From the NCBI GenBank assembly GCA_963701325.1, contig OY969604.1, positions 1,116,001 to 1,180,000 on the forward strand: a stretch of DNA of 64,000 nucleotides. Direction: 5' to 3'. This document shows, in pieces, positions 8,631-17,884 of this stretch (within the stretch, counting starts at the first letter, position 1; each line of letters starts with the position of its first letter). The stretch comes from Bog-756 sp963701325 (GTDB taxonomy: Bacteria; Actinomycetota; Acidimicrobiia; Acidimicrobiales; RAAP-2). The position numbers and the translations under genes were made by a program. The notes under the pieces were generated by a model. The model did no database searches. It was not told the origin of the DNA and saw nothing but the letters and a program-made list of their open reading frames with translations.

Positions 8631-10100
8631 TCAGTCCGTGGGTGCGTCGAGCACCGTGGTGCGCTGGACCATCTCCTCGTATCCGGCCCGACCGCCCTCG
8701 CGTCCGAAGCCGCTCTGCCCGACACCGCCGAACGGCGTGGCCGGCGACAGGTCCCCCAGTCCGTTGGTCATGATCACCCCAACGTGCAGGCCCTCGACGA
8801 ACCGAGCCAGGCGGTCGGGGTCGCCCGTGTGCACGTACGCAGCGAGCCCGTAGGGACTGTCGTTGGCCATGGCCAGGACCTCGGCGTCCGAGGAGAACCG
8901 GAGGATGGCCTGGACCGGGCCGAAGACCTCGTTGCGGGCCAGGTCGCTGTCCTGGGCTACGTCACCGAAGACGGTGGGTGCGACGAACCACCCCTGAGCC
9001 AGGTCACCTCCCAACCGCCCGCCGCCGGCAAGCAACGTGGCCCCGTCGTTCACGGCACGGTCGATGACTCCCAGGATCCGCTCCATGGCGGCCTCGGTGA
9101 CCACTGGCCCCACGAACGTTGCCGGGTCGAGGGGGTCACCCACCGGGAGCGACGCCAACACGGAAAGGACCCGGTCCACCAGCTCGTCGTAGGCGTCCTC
9201 GTGCACGTAGGTACGAGTCGGGAGCGCACATCCCTGGCCCGACAGGAGTGCCGTGCCCGCCAAGGCGACAACCGTGGCCGCTTTGTCGAGGTCGGCATCG
9301 GCGCAGACGATGTTGGGGGACTTGCCGCCGAGTTCGAGGGCGAGCGGCGTCAGGTTAGGCGCGGCGGCGGCCATCACCGCACGCGCCGTGGCGGCACCTC
9401 CGGTGAAGGTGAGCTTGTCGATGCCGGGGTGGCCGGCCAGCGCCGACCCGGCCGTGGCCCCGCCGACGACGATGTTGAGGACGCCCGGGGGAACTCCGGC
9501 CTCGAGGGCGAGCTCGCCGAAGCGGAGCATCCCGAACGGCGCCAGCTCGGGCGGCTTCACCACCACCGCATTGCCCGCCGCGAGAGCAGGACCACACTTC
9601 TGCCCCATGCCCATCATCGAGCCGTTCCACGGGGGGACCACACCGACGACGCCGTAGGGCACGAGGCGCACGGCTGCCGTTCCGCGGGATGCGGTCAGCT
9701 CCTCTCCGGAGATGGTGGGGGCCAGCTCGGCGTAGTAGCGGACCCACGCCGCCGTGTACCGACCGGGTCGCAGGATCGACACCGGGGTGCCGTTGTCGAG
9801 TGCGGCCAGCTCCGACGCCTCGTCCCGATGCGCGTCGAGGAGGTCGGCCAGGGCCGAGAGGATCGCGGACCGGCCCCCGGGCCCGAGTGCGGCCCAGGCC
9901 GGCTGTGCGGCACGGGCGGCGGCCACCGCATCGTCGACGTCCGCCGCGCCGGCCAGACCCACTTCTGCCTGCACCTGCCCAGTGGCCGCATACCGGTGTC
10001 GATGGAGGCCGCCAGCCGTGCTCCGCCGCCAATCGTCAGCAACCAGATGGCCTTGGTCGGCCAGGCGTCGCACCGTGGCCGACGCCGGGGTCGTCCTCAT
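8631..10100 (-). CDS. NAD(P)-dependent aldehyde dehydrogenase
   Basis: The product has 489 residues, normal for the family. The catalytic residues are visible: Asn159 in PPWNG, Glu256 in LELGGKSPN and Cys291 in GQGCALP. The EVFGPV motif follows near residue 388. It should oxidise an aldehyde to the acid with NAD or NADP. The substrate is unknown. The antisense strand carries a long open frame that is a GC-rich shadow of this gene. Confidence 0.92.
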   Translation of the reverse strand: MRTTPASATVRRLADQGHLVADDWRRSTAGGLHRHRYAATGQVQAEVGLAGAADVDDAVAAARAAQPAWAALGPGGRSAILSALADLLDAHRDEASELAALDNGTPVSILRPGRYTAAWVRYYAELAPTISGEELTASRGTAAVRLVPYGVVGVVPPWNGSMMGMGQKCGPALAAGNAVVVKPPELAPFGMLRFGELALEAGVPPGVLNIVVGGATAGSALAGHPGIDKLTFTGGAATARAVMAAAAPNLTPLALELGGKSPNIVCADADLDKAATVVALAGTALLSGQGCALPTRTYVHEDAYDELVDRVLSVLASLPVGDPLDPATFVGPVVTEAAMERILGVIDRAVNDGATLLAGGGRLGGDLAQGWFVAPTVFGDVAQDSDLARNEVFGPVQAILRFSSDAEVLAMANDSPYGLAAYVHTGDPDRLARFVEGLHVGVIMTNGLGDLSPATPFGGVGQSGFGREGGRAGYEEMVQRTTVLDAPTD

Positions 10101-10226
10101 GGGCCGACGGATCGCCCGTCGTCGAGGACCGCCGGGTCGATCGGCCCACTGACGGCGTGTGAGTCCTCAAGTGCTCCCATGGCGGGCAACAGTACCGATG
10201 TCGACAGGAGCGGGTACCTTTCCGGC

Positions 10227-10934
10227 ATGGGTCGGTTCACGGGACGCGTTGCACTGGTATCCGGCGCGGCGGGCGGGATCGGCTCGGCCGTCGCCGACCG
10301 CCTGTCAGAGGATGATGCCGCCGTGGTACGCGCCGACACGGCCGGCAAGGACGGAGATATCCACTGCGACGTGACGAGCGAAGACTCCTGCGCTGCCGCC
10401 GTCGCCCACGCCATCGACGCCTTCGGTCGGCTCGACATCCTGGCCAACGTGGCCGGCATCGGGTCGGCGGCGACCATCACCGACGTCGATCCCGACGAGT
10501 GGCGCCGAGTCATCGAGGTCAACCTCACCGGCACCTTCCTGTTGTCCCAGGCGGCGGTGCCCGCCTTGATCGAGTCGACCGGGTGCATTGTCAATATGGG
10601 GTCCGTCGCCGGACTGCGGGCCACCCCGTACAACGCCGCCTACTGCGCCTCGAAAGGCGGCGTGGTGATGCTCACCAAATCGATGGCCATCGAGCTCGCC
10701 AGATCGGGGGTCCGGGTCAACGCCGTCTGCCCGGCGTCGGTCGACACGCCGATGCTCCGGAACTTCCGGGTCCCCGATGGCGCCGACATGTCGCTGCTCG
10801 GCCGGGCTGCCTCGCCGATGGGCCGGCTCATCGATCCGACCGAGGTGGCGGCCGCCGTTGCCTACCTCGCCTCTGACGACGCCCGGACGATCAGCGGGAC
10901 CACCTTGGTCATCGACGGGGCGGCGACCGCCTGA
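10227..10934 (+). CDS. SDR family oxidoreductase
   Basis: The 235-residue product begins at the ATG at 10227. It has the Rossmann motif SGAAGGIGSA near residue 12, NVAG near 78, catalytic Ser in NMGSVAG and the YCASKGG active-site Tyr/Lys. The C-terminal TLVIDGAATA is typical of classical FabG-like SDRs. It is divergent from the aldehyde dehydrogenase gene and ends 3 bp from the convergent amidohydrolase stop. It probably interconverts an alcohol and a ketone in the same local pathway. The open frame reaches far upstream, but that part is antisense shadow. Confidence 0.9.
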   Translation: MGRFTGRVALVSGAAGGIGSAVADRLSEDDAAVVRADTAGKDGDIHCDVTSEDSCAAAVAHAIDAFGRLDILANVAGIGSAATITDVDPDEWRRVIEVNLTGTFLLSQAAVPALIESTGCIVNMGSVAGLRATPYNAAYCASKGGVVMLTKSMAIELARSGVRVNAVCPASVDTPMLRNFRVPDGADMSLLGRAASPMGRLIDPTEVAAAVAYLASDDARTISGTTLVIDGAATA

Positions 10935-10937
10935 AAG

Positions 10938-12650
10938 CTACTGCCTGACCTGAGCCAGCGACACCGTGGCGGTATCCCTGCCCGACCGCAGAACCCGGCC
11001 CGGACGTGCGGCGGTCGCAGTGCCGTCGACCACCACCTCGACGCCGGCCACCCACACGTGGTCCACCCCCACCGACCCGGCGACGAGGCGCTCGCCCCCG
11101 CCGGGCAGGTCCGCGACCAGCTCGGCCGGTGCGCTGGCCACCGTCGACGGGTCGAAGACGACGAGGTCGGCGTGCCAGCCCGGCTCGATCCGGCCCCGGT
11201 CACGCAGGCCGTAGTGGCGGGCGGGCCGATCGGTCATCATCTCAACAGCCTCCTCCAGCGTAAGCAGCTCTCGCTCACGGACGACCTCGCCGAGCACCCG
11301 GGTCGGGTAGTTGGCGTGGCACATCAGGTCCAGGTGGGCACCGGCGTCCGATCCGCCCAGCATCACCCGGGGGTCCTTCCACACCGCAACCCGGGCCGCC
11401 CATCCCTCGTCGGTACGGCCCAGACTCGGCACCAATGACGGCAGCACGACGTAGAGGGTCAGGTCGTCGGGAAGAATCACGTCGATCAGCACGTCGACCA
11501 CGTCGGTGCCCCGGGCCCGTGCGATATCGCCCAGCGGCCGACCCACCCACTCGGAGTCGCCGTCGGCCACCTCCATCATCGAGAAGTCGGCGAGCACTCC
11601 GATGGCCCGGCCCGCCACGCCCTCCGCTCCGGCCCGCAGCGCTGACCGGGTGTCCGGGTCGGCGGCCGCAGCGCGGCGACCGGCTGCGTCCAGTGCCATC
11701 ACCGCCCTCCATCCGGGGAGACCGGGCAAAAGGGTGTTCGACCGCATTCGCATCATGTCGGGAAGAGCCAGTGCGACCACGTGGGCTCCCTTGACCGCGG
11801 CAACGTCGGATGCCCGCAGCTGTTGCTCCCAGATCTCTTCGCTCGCCAGGCTGCCGAGCAGGTTCCAGTTGAGCGGCCGGTCTGCGGCCAGCGACATGTC
11901 GGCCATCAGCTCCATCCGGTCATCTGGGATCGGGCCAATGCTCGGGATGAACTCGAGCGTCGTGCCCTCGTGGTCGCGCAGGGCGCCGGCAAGCGCCACG
12001 AACTCGGGGAACGAGGCGGTGCTCGAGGGGACAGGGCGGTGGTCCCCGTCCAGATGGCCCTCACCGAGAGACGACGAGAACCCGAGGGCACCGCCGCCGA
12101 GCGAGGCCTCCACCAGGGCGACCATGGCGTCGAGCTCGGCGGGGGTGGCTTCATCCGAGGTGGAGCGATCGCCCATCACCACCCGGCGCACGGTCGAATG
12201 GCCGACCAGGAACCCGGCATTGACCGACAGGCCGACGTCGACACACTCGAGGAACTCGGCGAACGACCCCCACGACCACGCGCCACCACCGACGAGGGCT
12301 TCGCGGGGGATCCCCTCCACCACCGCCATCATCGCCTGGACATACTCCTCGTCGCCGGGCCCGAGAGGGGCGATGGAGAACCCGCAGTTCCCCCCGATGA
12401 CCGTGGTCACCCCATGCTGGACCGAGGGACTGGCCGTGGTGTCCCACAGGAGCTGTGCGTCGTAGTGGGTGTGGATGTCGACGAATCCCGGACAGACCAC
12501 CTTTCCGGTGGCGTCGATCTCCCGCCGGCCGGCCTCGGACACAGCACCGACGACCGCGATCCGCCCATCGTCGACGGCTACGTCGACCAGGGTCGCCGGT
12601 TGTCCGGTGCCGTCGACCACTCGTCCACCACGGATCACAAGGTCATGCAC
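10938..12650 (-). CDS. N-acyl-D-amino-acid deacylase-like amidohydrolase (copy 2)
   Basis: The 570-residue product starts at a GTG with GGGAGG just ahead. Like the protein at 5399-7177 it has MHDLVIRGGRVVDGTG, HTHYDAQLLWD, GNCGFSIAPL and GGSDAGAH in the same order, so the metal site of the D-aminoacylase group looks complete. The start lies one base after the stop of the amidohydrolase-2 gene upstream, indicating translational coupling. Two hydrolases of different subfamilies made together suggests sequential hydrolysis of one compound. That is an inference. Confidence 0.82.
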   Translation of the reverse strand: MHDLVIRGGRVVDGTGQPATLVDVAVDDGRIAVVGAVSEAGRREIDATGKVVCPGFVDIHTHYDAQLLWDTTASPSVQHGVTTVIGGNCGFSIAPLGPGDEEYVQAMMAVVEGIPREALVGGGAWSWGSFAEFLECVDVGLSVNAGFLVGHSTVRRVVMGDRSTSDEATPAELDAMVALVEASLGGGALGFSSSLGEGHLDGDHRPVPSSTASFPEFVALAGALRDHEGTTLEFIPSIGPIPDDRMELMADMSLAADRPLNWNLLGSLASEEIWEQQLRASDVAAVKGAHVVALALPDMMRMRSNTLLPGLPGWRAVMALDAAGRRAAAADPDTRSALRAGAEGVAGRAIGVLADFSMMEVADGDSEWVGRPLGDIARARGTDVVDVLIDVILPDDLTLYVVLPSLVPSLGRTDEGWAARVAVWKDPRVMLGGSDAGAHLDLMCHANYPTRVLGEVVRERELLTLEEAVEMMTDRPARHYGLRDRGRIEPGWHADLVVFDPSTVASAPAELVADLPGGGERLVAGSVGVDHVWVAGVEVVVDGTATAARPGRVLRSGRDTATVSLAQVRQ

Positions 12651-12651
12651 G

Positions 12652-14082
12652 TCACCCTCCCGCTAGCAGCTCGTCGACCGCCGACTCGACGACGGTTCCC
12701 CGGAAGAATCCGGGGTTGGTGCCCGTGTAGAACCGGGCCGGATTGGTGAACACGAAATTGCGGAATGCCGCCCGGTCGATCCATCCGTTATCGACCATCT
12801 CGTGGGCCTCCTCCAGCATTTCGGTCACATCGGGCAGGTCCCAGTGGGCGATGTCGGACCCCAGCATCACCTGCAGTTCGGAGCCGAAGGGGTTGACGGC
12901 CGTGTTGAAGGCGAGCGACGTCATCGGATCGTCGGCCTCGCAGCCGAACCAGAAGCGCTCGGCGAAGAGGTCCTTGATGTCTTCGGCCCGCGCGATCCCG
13001 CAGGCCGCCCACTCGTCGAGCATGTCCTCTGGCTCGACCGGCCGACGGGTCAGCACGGTGGGGAGTCTCCGGGAATCCGGGGCGAATCGCCCCAACATCT
13101 CGAAGATGAGACCCCGGTCGATCAGGGCCGGGTCCAGATGGGCCCGCAGTGCGGTCAGGTTGCGCTTCTCCCAGTGGCCGACGATGTCGCTGTAGAGGGC
13201 GGCGGCCCAGGCAACACCGCCCTCGAGGAAGGCGAAGTTCATCCCGGGGAACCGCCGCGTGACCCCACCGAGGAAGAGAGACTTGGCAAGCGCCTGCTGG
13301 CCTTCGGCCAGCATGGACAGATGGTTGGCCATGTAACTGGTCGGAGACCGGTAAGGGGTCATGCCGATGAAGCCGGAGTGGAAGGCGATCGACACCCCGA
13401 GTTCCTGTGCCCGGGCCCACACCGGGTCGTAGTCGTAGGCCGAGTCGAGGCCGAACTGGTCGAGCCAGAACGCGTACCGGGAGACCTCGGGGTCGGCCGC
13501 GGAAAGCGCCTCGAACGGGCGCTGGACGTAGCCGGCACACACAACCGCCTTCAACCCGAGATGGCCGACCACGTACTCCAGCTCCGCCACCGCCTCGTCG
13601 GGCGTGTGCATCGGAATGGCCGCTACCGGGGTGAGCCGGTCGGCGAGCGGTGCGAAGGTCTCGGCGTTCCAGCGGTTGAGCGCACGGCACGCCCCCTGCC
13701 GGAACCGGTCGTCCGGGGCGTGGAGGAACACGAGACCGAGGCTCGGGTACACCACGCCGAAGTCGATCCCGATCTCATCGAGACGCTCGTGGAGGAGCGG
13801 CGGGAAAAGGGCGGTTGCCAGGTCGATGGTCTGCCCGGACGGGGCGCCCCACCACGGCCCCCGCGGCGTCCGGGTGGCCGAACGCTGCTCAGCCGTCAGC
13901 TCGTGCCAGGGGACGTCGGTGCCTCCATAGGGTGGAAGCAATCGCCGTAGAGCCGGATCTTCGAGCGACAGACCCTCCTGCTCGAGGTAGGGGGCGAGCG
14001 TCGGGAGGTGCTCGACCATGTGCCCGTCGCTGTCGATGACGGGGTGGTCGAGCGTCGCGTGGACTTCCGCGGAGGTGGCCAT
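12652..14082 (-). CDS. Amidohydrolase-2 family protein (TIM-barrel, COG2159 type)
   Basis: The start is the ATG at 14082, giving 476 residues. The family N-terminus is visible as VIDSDGHMVEHLPTL, the mid-barrel His as SIAFHSGFIG, and the C-terminal Asp as LGSDIAHWDLPD. Members include decarboxylases and hydratases of aromatic catabolism such as gamma-resorcylate decarboxylase and ACMSD. The N-terminal HxH is not standard, so metal binding may be partial, as in many members. Three further paralogues lie at 19408, 33593 and 48772. The stop is followed after one base by the start of the deacylase-like gene. Confidence 0.78.
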   Translation of the reverse strand: MATSAEVHATLDHPVIDSDGHMVEHLPTLAPYLEQEGLSLEDPALRRLLPPYGGTDVPWHELTAEQRSATRTPRGPWWGAPSGQTIDLATALFPPLLHERLDEIGIDFGVVYPSLGLVFLHAPDDRFRQGACRALNRWNAETFAPLADRLTPVAAIPMHTPDEAVAELEYVVGHLGLKAVVCAGYVQRPFEALSAADPEVSRYAFWLDQFGLDSAYDYDPVWARAQELGVSIAFHSGFIGMTPYRSPTSYMANHLSMLAEGQQALAKSLFLGGVTRRFPGMNFAFLEGGVAWAAALYSDIVGHWEKRNLTALRAHLDPALIDRGLIFEMLGRFAPDSRRLPTVLTRRPVEPEDMLDEWAACGIARAEDIKDLFAERFWFGCEADDPMTSLAFNTAVNPFGSELQVMLGSDIAHWDLPDVTEMLEEAHEMVDNGWIDRAAFRNFVFTNPARFYTGTNPGFFRGTVVESAVDELLAGG

Positions 14083-14182
14083 GGCGCCAAGGTAGTCCCG
14101 CGGGCACCCAACCTCGATGGGCCCTCGAACGGAATCCGCCGAACGCAGCCCAGGCCAACGTCTCGGCGATACCCAGTCCGAT

Positions 14183-15241
14183 TCACTCGGCGGGTGGGTT
14201 GCTCCAGTCTCCGTCGACAGCAGGGAGGCCGTGGTAGGGCGCACCGACGGCCCGCCAGTCCTCGTACAGGTCGAGGAACTCCTGGCCGAAGGGGTCTTCG
14301 CCGAGCAGCGGCATCGCGGCCCGGTGCACGGAGAAATCCATCGGGGCGAGCGCACCAGCCCGGCGAAGGTGCACGACGGCAGCTTCGGGGTTGCCCTGCT
14401 GGCGGGCCTGGACCCCGACCCGGAAGTGCAGGCGGGCATCGATCTCGTCGTCGCTGAGATCGGCCACGGCCCCGGCGGCCTCGATGGCGCTCATCGGGAG
14501 TTCGCCATTGCGAACCCAGCGTCGTACTGCGTCGAGATGGGGGGCGGACGTCACACCGGTGAAGTCTGCGAAAGTATCGGTCCCGAAGGCCAGACCGTTG
14601 GGTCGCACGATGGTGCCGGACTCGTCGATCCAGATCACGGTGGGGACGTTCGAGACGGCATAGAGCTCCGAAAGCAGGTGCTGCCGGTCGAGGAGCACCG
14701 GCAGCGAGATGGCGTTCGTGAACGGTCGGACCACTTCAGGATCATCGTCGAGCGCCACGGGAACGACGACCAGGCCGTCGTCGCCCAGTTCCTCGGCCAG
14801 CGCGTGCCAGCCGGGCAAGTCATACCGGCACCCACACCACGAAGCGAAGGCGACCACCAGCCGCTTCGAACCGGCGCTCTCGGAGAGCCTGTGGACGTTT
14901 CCATCGAGGTCCGGCAAGACGAAGTCCGGTGCTCGCAAGCCCTCGAGTGCGCCCAGGCGATCGGTTGCGTCGAGCGCCACCGCAGCGACCGCAACCTCGG
15001 GAGCCACGACGCAGCGACGGCCCAGCATTCCGGCGAAGACAGCGAGGTCCAGCGCCGTGCCGGCCTCCAGGGCCGCTGCGTTGGTCACCGGTACGCAGAC
15101 GTCCCCCCTGCACAATCCCTGCGGCTTGCGTACCCAACCCGTCGCTTCCTCCAGGTGCGATTCATCCACGAGTACCCGGGTTCCCTCGACCCGGCCGGGG
15201 ACGGTAACGGCCTGGTCGGTGATGACCGTGATCGTGCTCAT
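14183..15241 (-). CDS. Redoxin / AhpC-TSA-like protein with a CxC active site
   Basis: The ATG at 15241 gives 352 residues. The N-terminal part has GLCRGDVC (Cys44 and Cys49). A thioredoxin-fold domain begins near residue 103 (APDFVLPDLDG) and carries the active-site segment FASWCGCRYDLP. Compared with the usual WCGPC of TlpA/ResA proteins, one residue is missing between the cysteines (Cys136 and Cys138). The C-terminal 100 residues look helical. It probably exchanges thiols in the cytoplasm, since no signal peptide is seen. The partner is unknown. Confidence 0.72.
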   Translation of the reverse strand: MSTITVITDQAVTVPGRVEGTRVLVDESHLEEATGWVRKPQGLCRGDVCVPVTNAAALEAGTALDLAVFAGMLGRRCVVAPEVAVAAVALDATDRLGALEGLRAPDFVLPDLDGNVHRLSESAGSKRLVVAFASWCGCRYDLPGWHALAEELGDDGLVVVPVALDDDPEVVRPFTNAISLPVLLDRQHLLSELYAVSNVPTVIWIDESGTIVRPNGLAFGTDTFADFTGVTSAPHLDAVRRWVRNGELPMSAIEAAGAVADLSDDEIDARLHFRVGVQARQQGNPEAAVVHLRRAGALAPMDFSVHRAAMPLLGEDPFGQEFLDLYEDWRAVGAPYHGLPAVDGDWSNPPAE

Positions 15242-15372
15242 CGCTCCCTCCCGGTTGTTCTCGCTGGCAGCCAAGATAGCGGCATCCACGTTGCGCGCCT
15301 TCTGGTCCCGGTCTGAGGCAGCCGACTGACGGAGTGCAGCGAGACCGTTGCGGGGCTCGAGCACCATGCTGA

Positions 15373-16974
15373 TCATCCGATGCCGTAGAGCGCACCCGCC
15401 TGCTCGCGGAGATCCGACTTGAGGATCTTTCCGCTCGGATTGGTCGGTAAGGTCTCTCGTACCTCAACATAGCGAGGCACCTTGTAGTTGGCCATGTTGT
15501 CGCGGCACCATGAGATGAGTTCGTCAGGGTCAAGGGTCGATTCCGAGCTGCCGACCACGAAGGCTGCGCCTACTTCGCCCAGCCGGTCATCCGATACCCC
15601 GACGACAGCGACTTGGGCGACATCATCCCGCCGCAGGATGATCGACTCGACCTCTGCCGGCGAGACGTTGAATCCACCCACGATGACGATGTCCTTCTTC
15701 CGATCGACGATGCGCAGATAGCCGTCGGCAGTGAGGATTCCGACGTCGCCGGTACGGAGCCAGCCATCCTCGTCGACCGCTGCCGCGGTGGCCTCCGGTG
15801 CGTTGAAGTATTCGGTCATGAGATTGAATCCCCGAATCAGTACTTCTCCCTGGTCGCCAACGGGCACGTCGCTCCCCTCCTCCCCGATCACGCGGACCCG
15901 AAGTCCCACCAGCGGGTGGCCGACCGTCGTAGCGATCGTCTCGATGGAGTCCGATTGCTCACAGATTGTTGCCGTTCCGTGGGTCTCGGTCAGCCCGTAG
16001 GCGGTGATCACGCTTTCGAGACCGAGTTGATCGCGCATCCGTGTGATCAGCTCGACCGGCACGACGGCCGCACCGGTCACGGACAGTCGGAGGGACTCGA
16101 GGCTGAACGTTTCGAAGTCCGGATGGTTCAAGAGCGACTGAAAGATGGACGGCGGACCGGGAAGAACCGAGATGTGCTCTTCCGCCACGCGCCGCACGAC
16201 CGACTCGACATCGAAGACGGGGTGCGGGATGACCGTCACTCCGCGAAGAAAGCCGGCCAGGACCCCGGACTTCAGGCCAGCCGTATGGAAGAACGGATAG
16301 ACGACGAGCATCCTGTCCCCTCGACGAAGGCCCACGCCCGAGGACCACTGGCGATAGGTCTCGACGCTTGCCCCGTGCCGCAGTACAGCACCCTTGGGCC
16401 GACCTGTGGTACCAGACGTGAAGATGATGTCGCTCGTATCACCCTCGCCGACCGCAGCCTCTCGTCCTCGTGCGACCTCACGCCCGACAGCACCACCCCT
16501 GGCTTCGAAGTCGGACCATGACGTGGCGCCTTCAGGAACCGCTCCGCTCATGACAACGACTTCGCGGAGACCTGCCAGGCCTTCGACACCCTCCAGCAGC
16601 TTCAGGTAATTCGTACCGAGGAAGTCGGTCACGGTGAACAGCACACCGACCTCAGCTGCCCGCAGTACTTCTGCGGCCTCCTCACCCTTGAACCGGGTAT
16701 TGATGGGGATGAGGATGGCGCCGATCCCATAGACGGCGAACGAGATCAGGATCCAATCCAGACTGTTCGGAGCCCATACCGCAACTCGATCACCGACGTC
16801 GATTCCGCTACCGATGAGTGCCCGCTCGAGATATTCGACAGATTCGGCAATCTCGGAGAAGGTCCGGCGTCGAGATCCTTCCACGACAGCCTCGATATCT
16901 GGGAAGCGTTCCGCTGCAGAGCGCACCGCCGCAGGAATCGTCCTCGACAGCGCCTCGCGTTCAGGCCGTGACAC
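15373..16974 (-). CDS. Acyl-CoA synthetase (AMP-forming)
   Basis: The start is taken as the GTG at 16974, which overlaps the end of the crotonase gene upstream by 14 bp, so the genes are coupled. The 533-residue enzyme has the P-loop FTSGTTGRPKGA, YGLTETHG, TGDVGIL and DRKKDIVIVGG, and the C-terminal catalytic Lys in NPSGKILK. It should activate a carboxylic acid to its CoA thioester with ATP. The medium-chain or aryl substrate class cannot be decided. It likely forms an operon with the crotonase at 16961, under the palindromic site at 17849. Confidence 0.9.
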   Translation of the reverse strand: MSRPEREALSRTIPAAVRSAAERFPDIEAVVEGSRRRTFSEIAESVEYLERALIGSGIDVGDRVAVWAPNSLDWILISFAVYGIGAILIPINTRFKGEEAAEVLRAAEVGVLFTVTDFLGTNYLKLLEGVEGLAGLREVVVMSGAVPEGATSWSDFEARGGAVGREVARGREAAVGEGDTSDIIFTSGTTGRPKGAVLRHGASVETYRQWSSGVGLRRGDRMLVVYPFFHTAGLKSGVLAGFLRGVTVIPHPVFDVESVVRRVAEEHISVLPGPPSIFQSLLNHPDFETFSLESLRLSVTGAAVVPVELITRMRDQLGLESVITAYGLTETHGTATICEQSDSIETIATTVGHPLVGLRVRVIGEEGSDVPVGDQGEVLIRGFNLMTEYFNAPEATAAAVDEDGWLRTGDVGILTADGYLRIVDRKKDIVIVGGFNVSPAEVESIILRRDDVAQVAVVGVSDDRLGEVGAAFVVGSSESTLDPDELISWCRDNMANYKVPRYVEVRETLPTNPSGKILKSDLREQAGALYGIG

Positions 16975-17776
16975 CGGGGGCAGCCCACACGGGATCCCGC
17001 CTCTCGGCGAACGATCGTGGACCCTCTTCTTGGTCGGGATGTCCCCACATCGAGACGAGCTCTTTGGCGCCGGCCTTGCAGGCGTCGGTGAGGCCGACCT
17101 CGAGCGCGCCCCACAGCGCGCGCTTGGTCGCAGCCATGGCGGCCGGCGAATTACGGGCAATCTTCTCTGCCAGTTCCTGCGCGGCATCGCGCAGGTCCTC
17201 GGGAGGATCGACCACCTGGCTGATCATGCCCAGGTGGTAAGCGCGCTGGGCGTTGATCCGCTCGTAACGGCCGACCAGCGCCATCCGCATCACTGCCTCC
17301 ACCGGCATCTTGCGAATCAACCCAATGGCCTCGATCGCGACCACCTGGCCAATCGAGACGTGCGGATCGAAGAAGGATGCGTCTGATGCTGCGATAACGA
17401 TGTCCGCGTCGGCGACCCAGTGGAAACCCCCGCCGGCACAAATACCGTTCACCGCGGTGATGACAGGCTTCCAGACCTGTTGATGCCAAGCCGTGAAGTG
17501 GATGTCCATGTCTTCGAGCCCCTCGCGGTAGCGAGTCATGCCCAGTTCGTCCTCGGTCAACTCCGAGACGTCAACCCCCGTCTGGAATGCTCGCCCCTCC
17601 CCGGTGTGCACGATGACCCGCACCTCGGGATCTTGATCGAGCTCGATCCAGGCTGCGGCAAATTCCTCGCGCATCTTGGCGTTCATCGCGTTGAGCTGCT
17701 TGGGGCGATTGTTGATCAACCAGCCCACCGGCCCGCGCCGCTCCAGCTTGAGGCACTCGAACTCTGAATACGGCAC
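16961..17776 (-). CDS. Crotonase-fold enzyme lacking canonical catalytic glutamates (paralogue 1)
   Basis: A GTG preceded by AAGGAGG gives 271 residues. Crotonase features are present: the oxyanion loop GRAFQTGVDV, CAGGGFHWVADADIVIA and the C-terminal helix. However, the segment holding Glu144 of rat hydratase (PE) reads FFDPHVSIGQ, with His139. The Glu164 position is also not conserved (Arg by my alignment). A plain enoyl-CoA hydratase role is therefore doubtful, and an isomerase, hydrolase or C-C lyase role is possible. The protein is very close to the one at 20787, sharing most of the last 60 residues. Confidence 0.83.
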   Translation of the reverse strand: MPYSEFECLKLERRGPVGWLINNRPKQLNAMNAKMREEFAAAWIELDQDPEVRVIVHTGEGRAFQTGVDVSELTEDELGMTRYREGLEDMDIHFTAWHQQVWKPVITAVNGICAGGGFHWVADADIVIAASDASFFDPHVSIGQVVAIEAIGLIRKMPVEAVMRMALVGRYERINAQRAYHLGMISQVVDPPEDLRDAAQELAEKIARNSPAAMAATKRALWGALEVGLTDACKAGAKELVSMWGHPDQEEGPRSFAERRDPVWAAPGVTA

Positions 17777-17848
17777 GGTTCCTCCTTCAGTCGGATGGGA
17801 TCGTCGACGAGCGTTCCGCGCTCACCCGCCAGCCCCGATCCGATGGAC

Positions 17849-17862
17849 ATAGTAGATACTAG
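17849..17862. promoter_or_regulatory. Putative operator ATAGT-N4-ACTAT, site A
   Basis: The sequence ATAGTAGATACTAG matches the shared palindrome with one mismatch in the last base. It lies 72 bp upstream of the crotonase start at 17776, between that gene and the end of the upstream gene. It is the only site placed inside a run of same-strand genes, which suggests that the crotonase and acyl-CoA synthetase have their own promoter. Confidence 0.55.
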
Positions 17863-17884
17863 GTTCTGAACGGATCCTGACCAA

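Noticed and set aside
8544..10226. Very long open frame on the + strand joined to the SDR gene
   Set aside because: It is antisense to the aldehyde dehydrogenase, whose catalytic residues are all present, and its translation is Arg/Gly/His-rich without motifs. Only the part from 10227 is a real gene.
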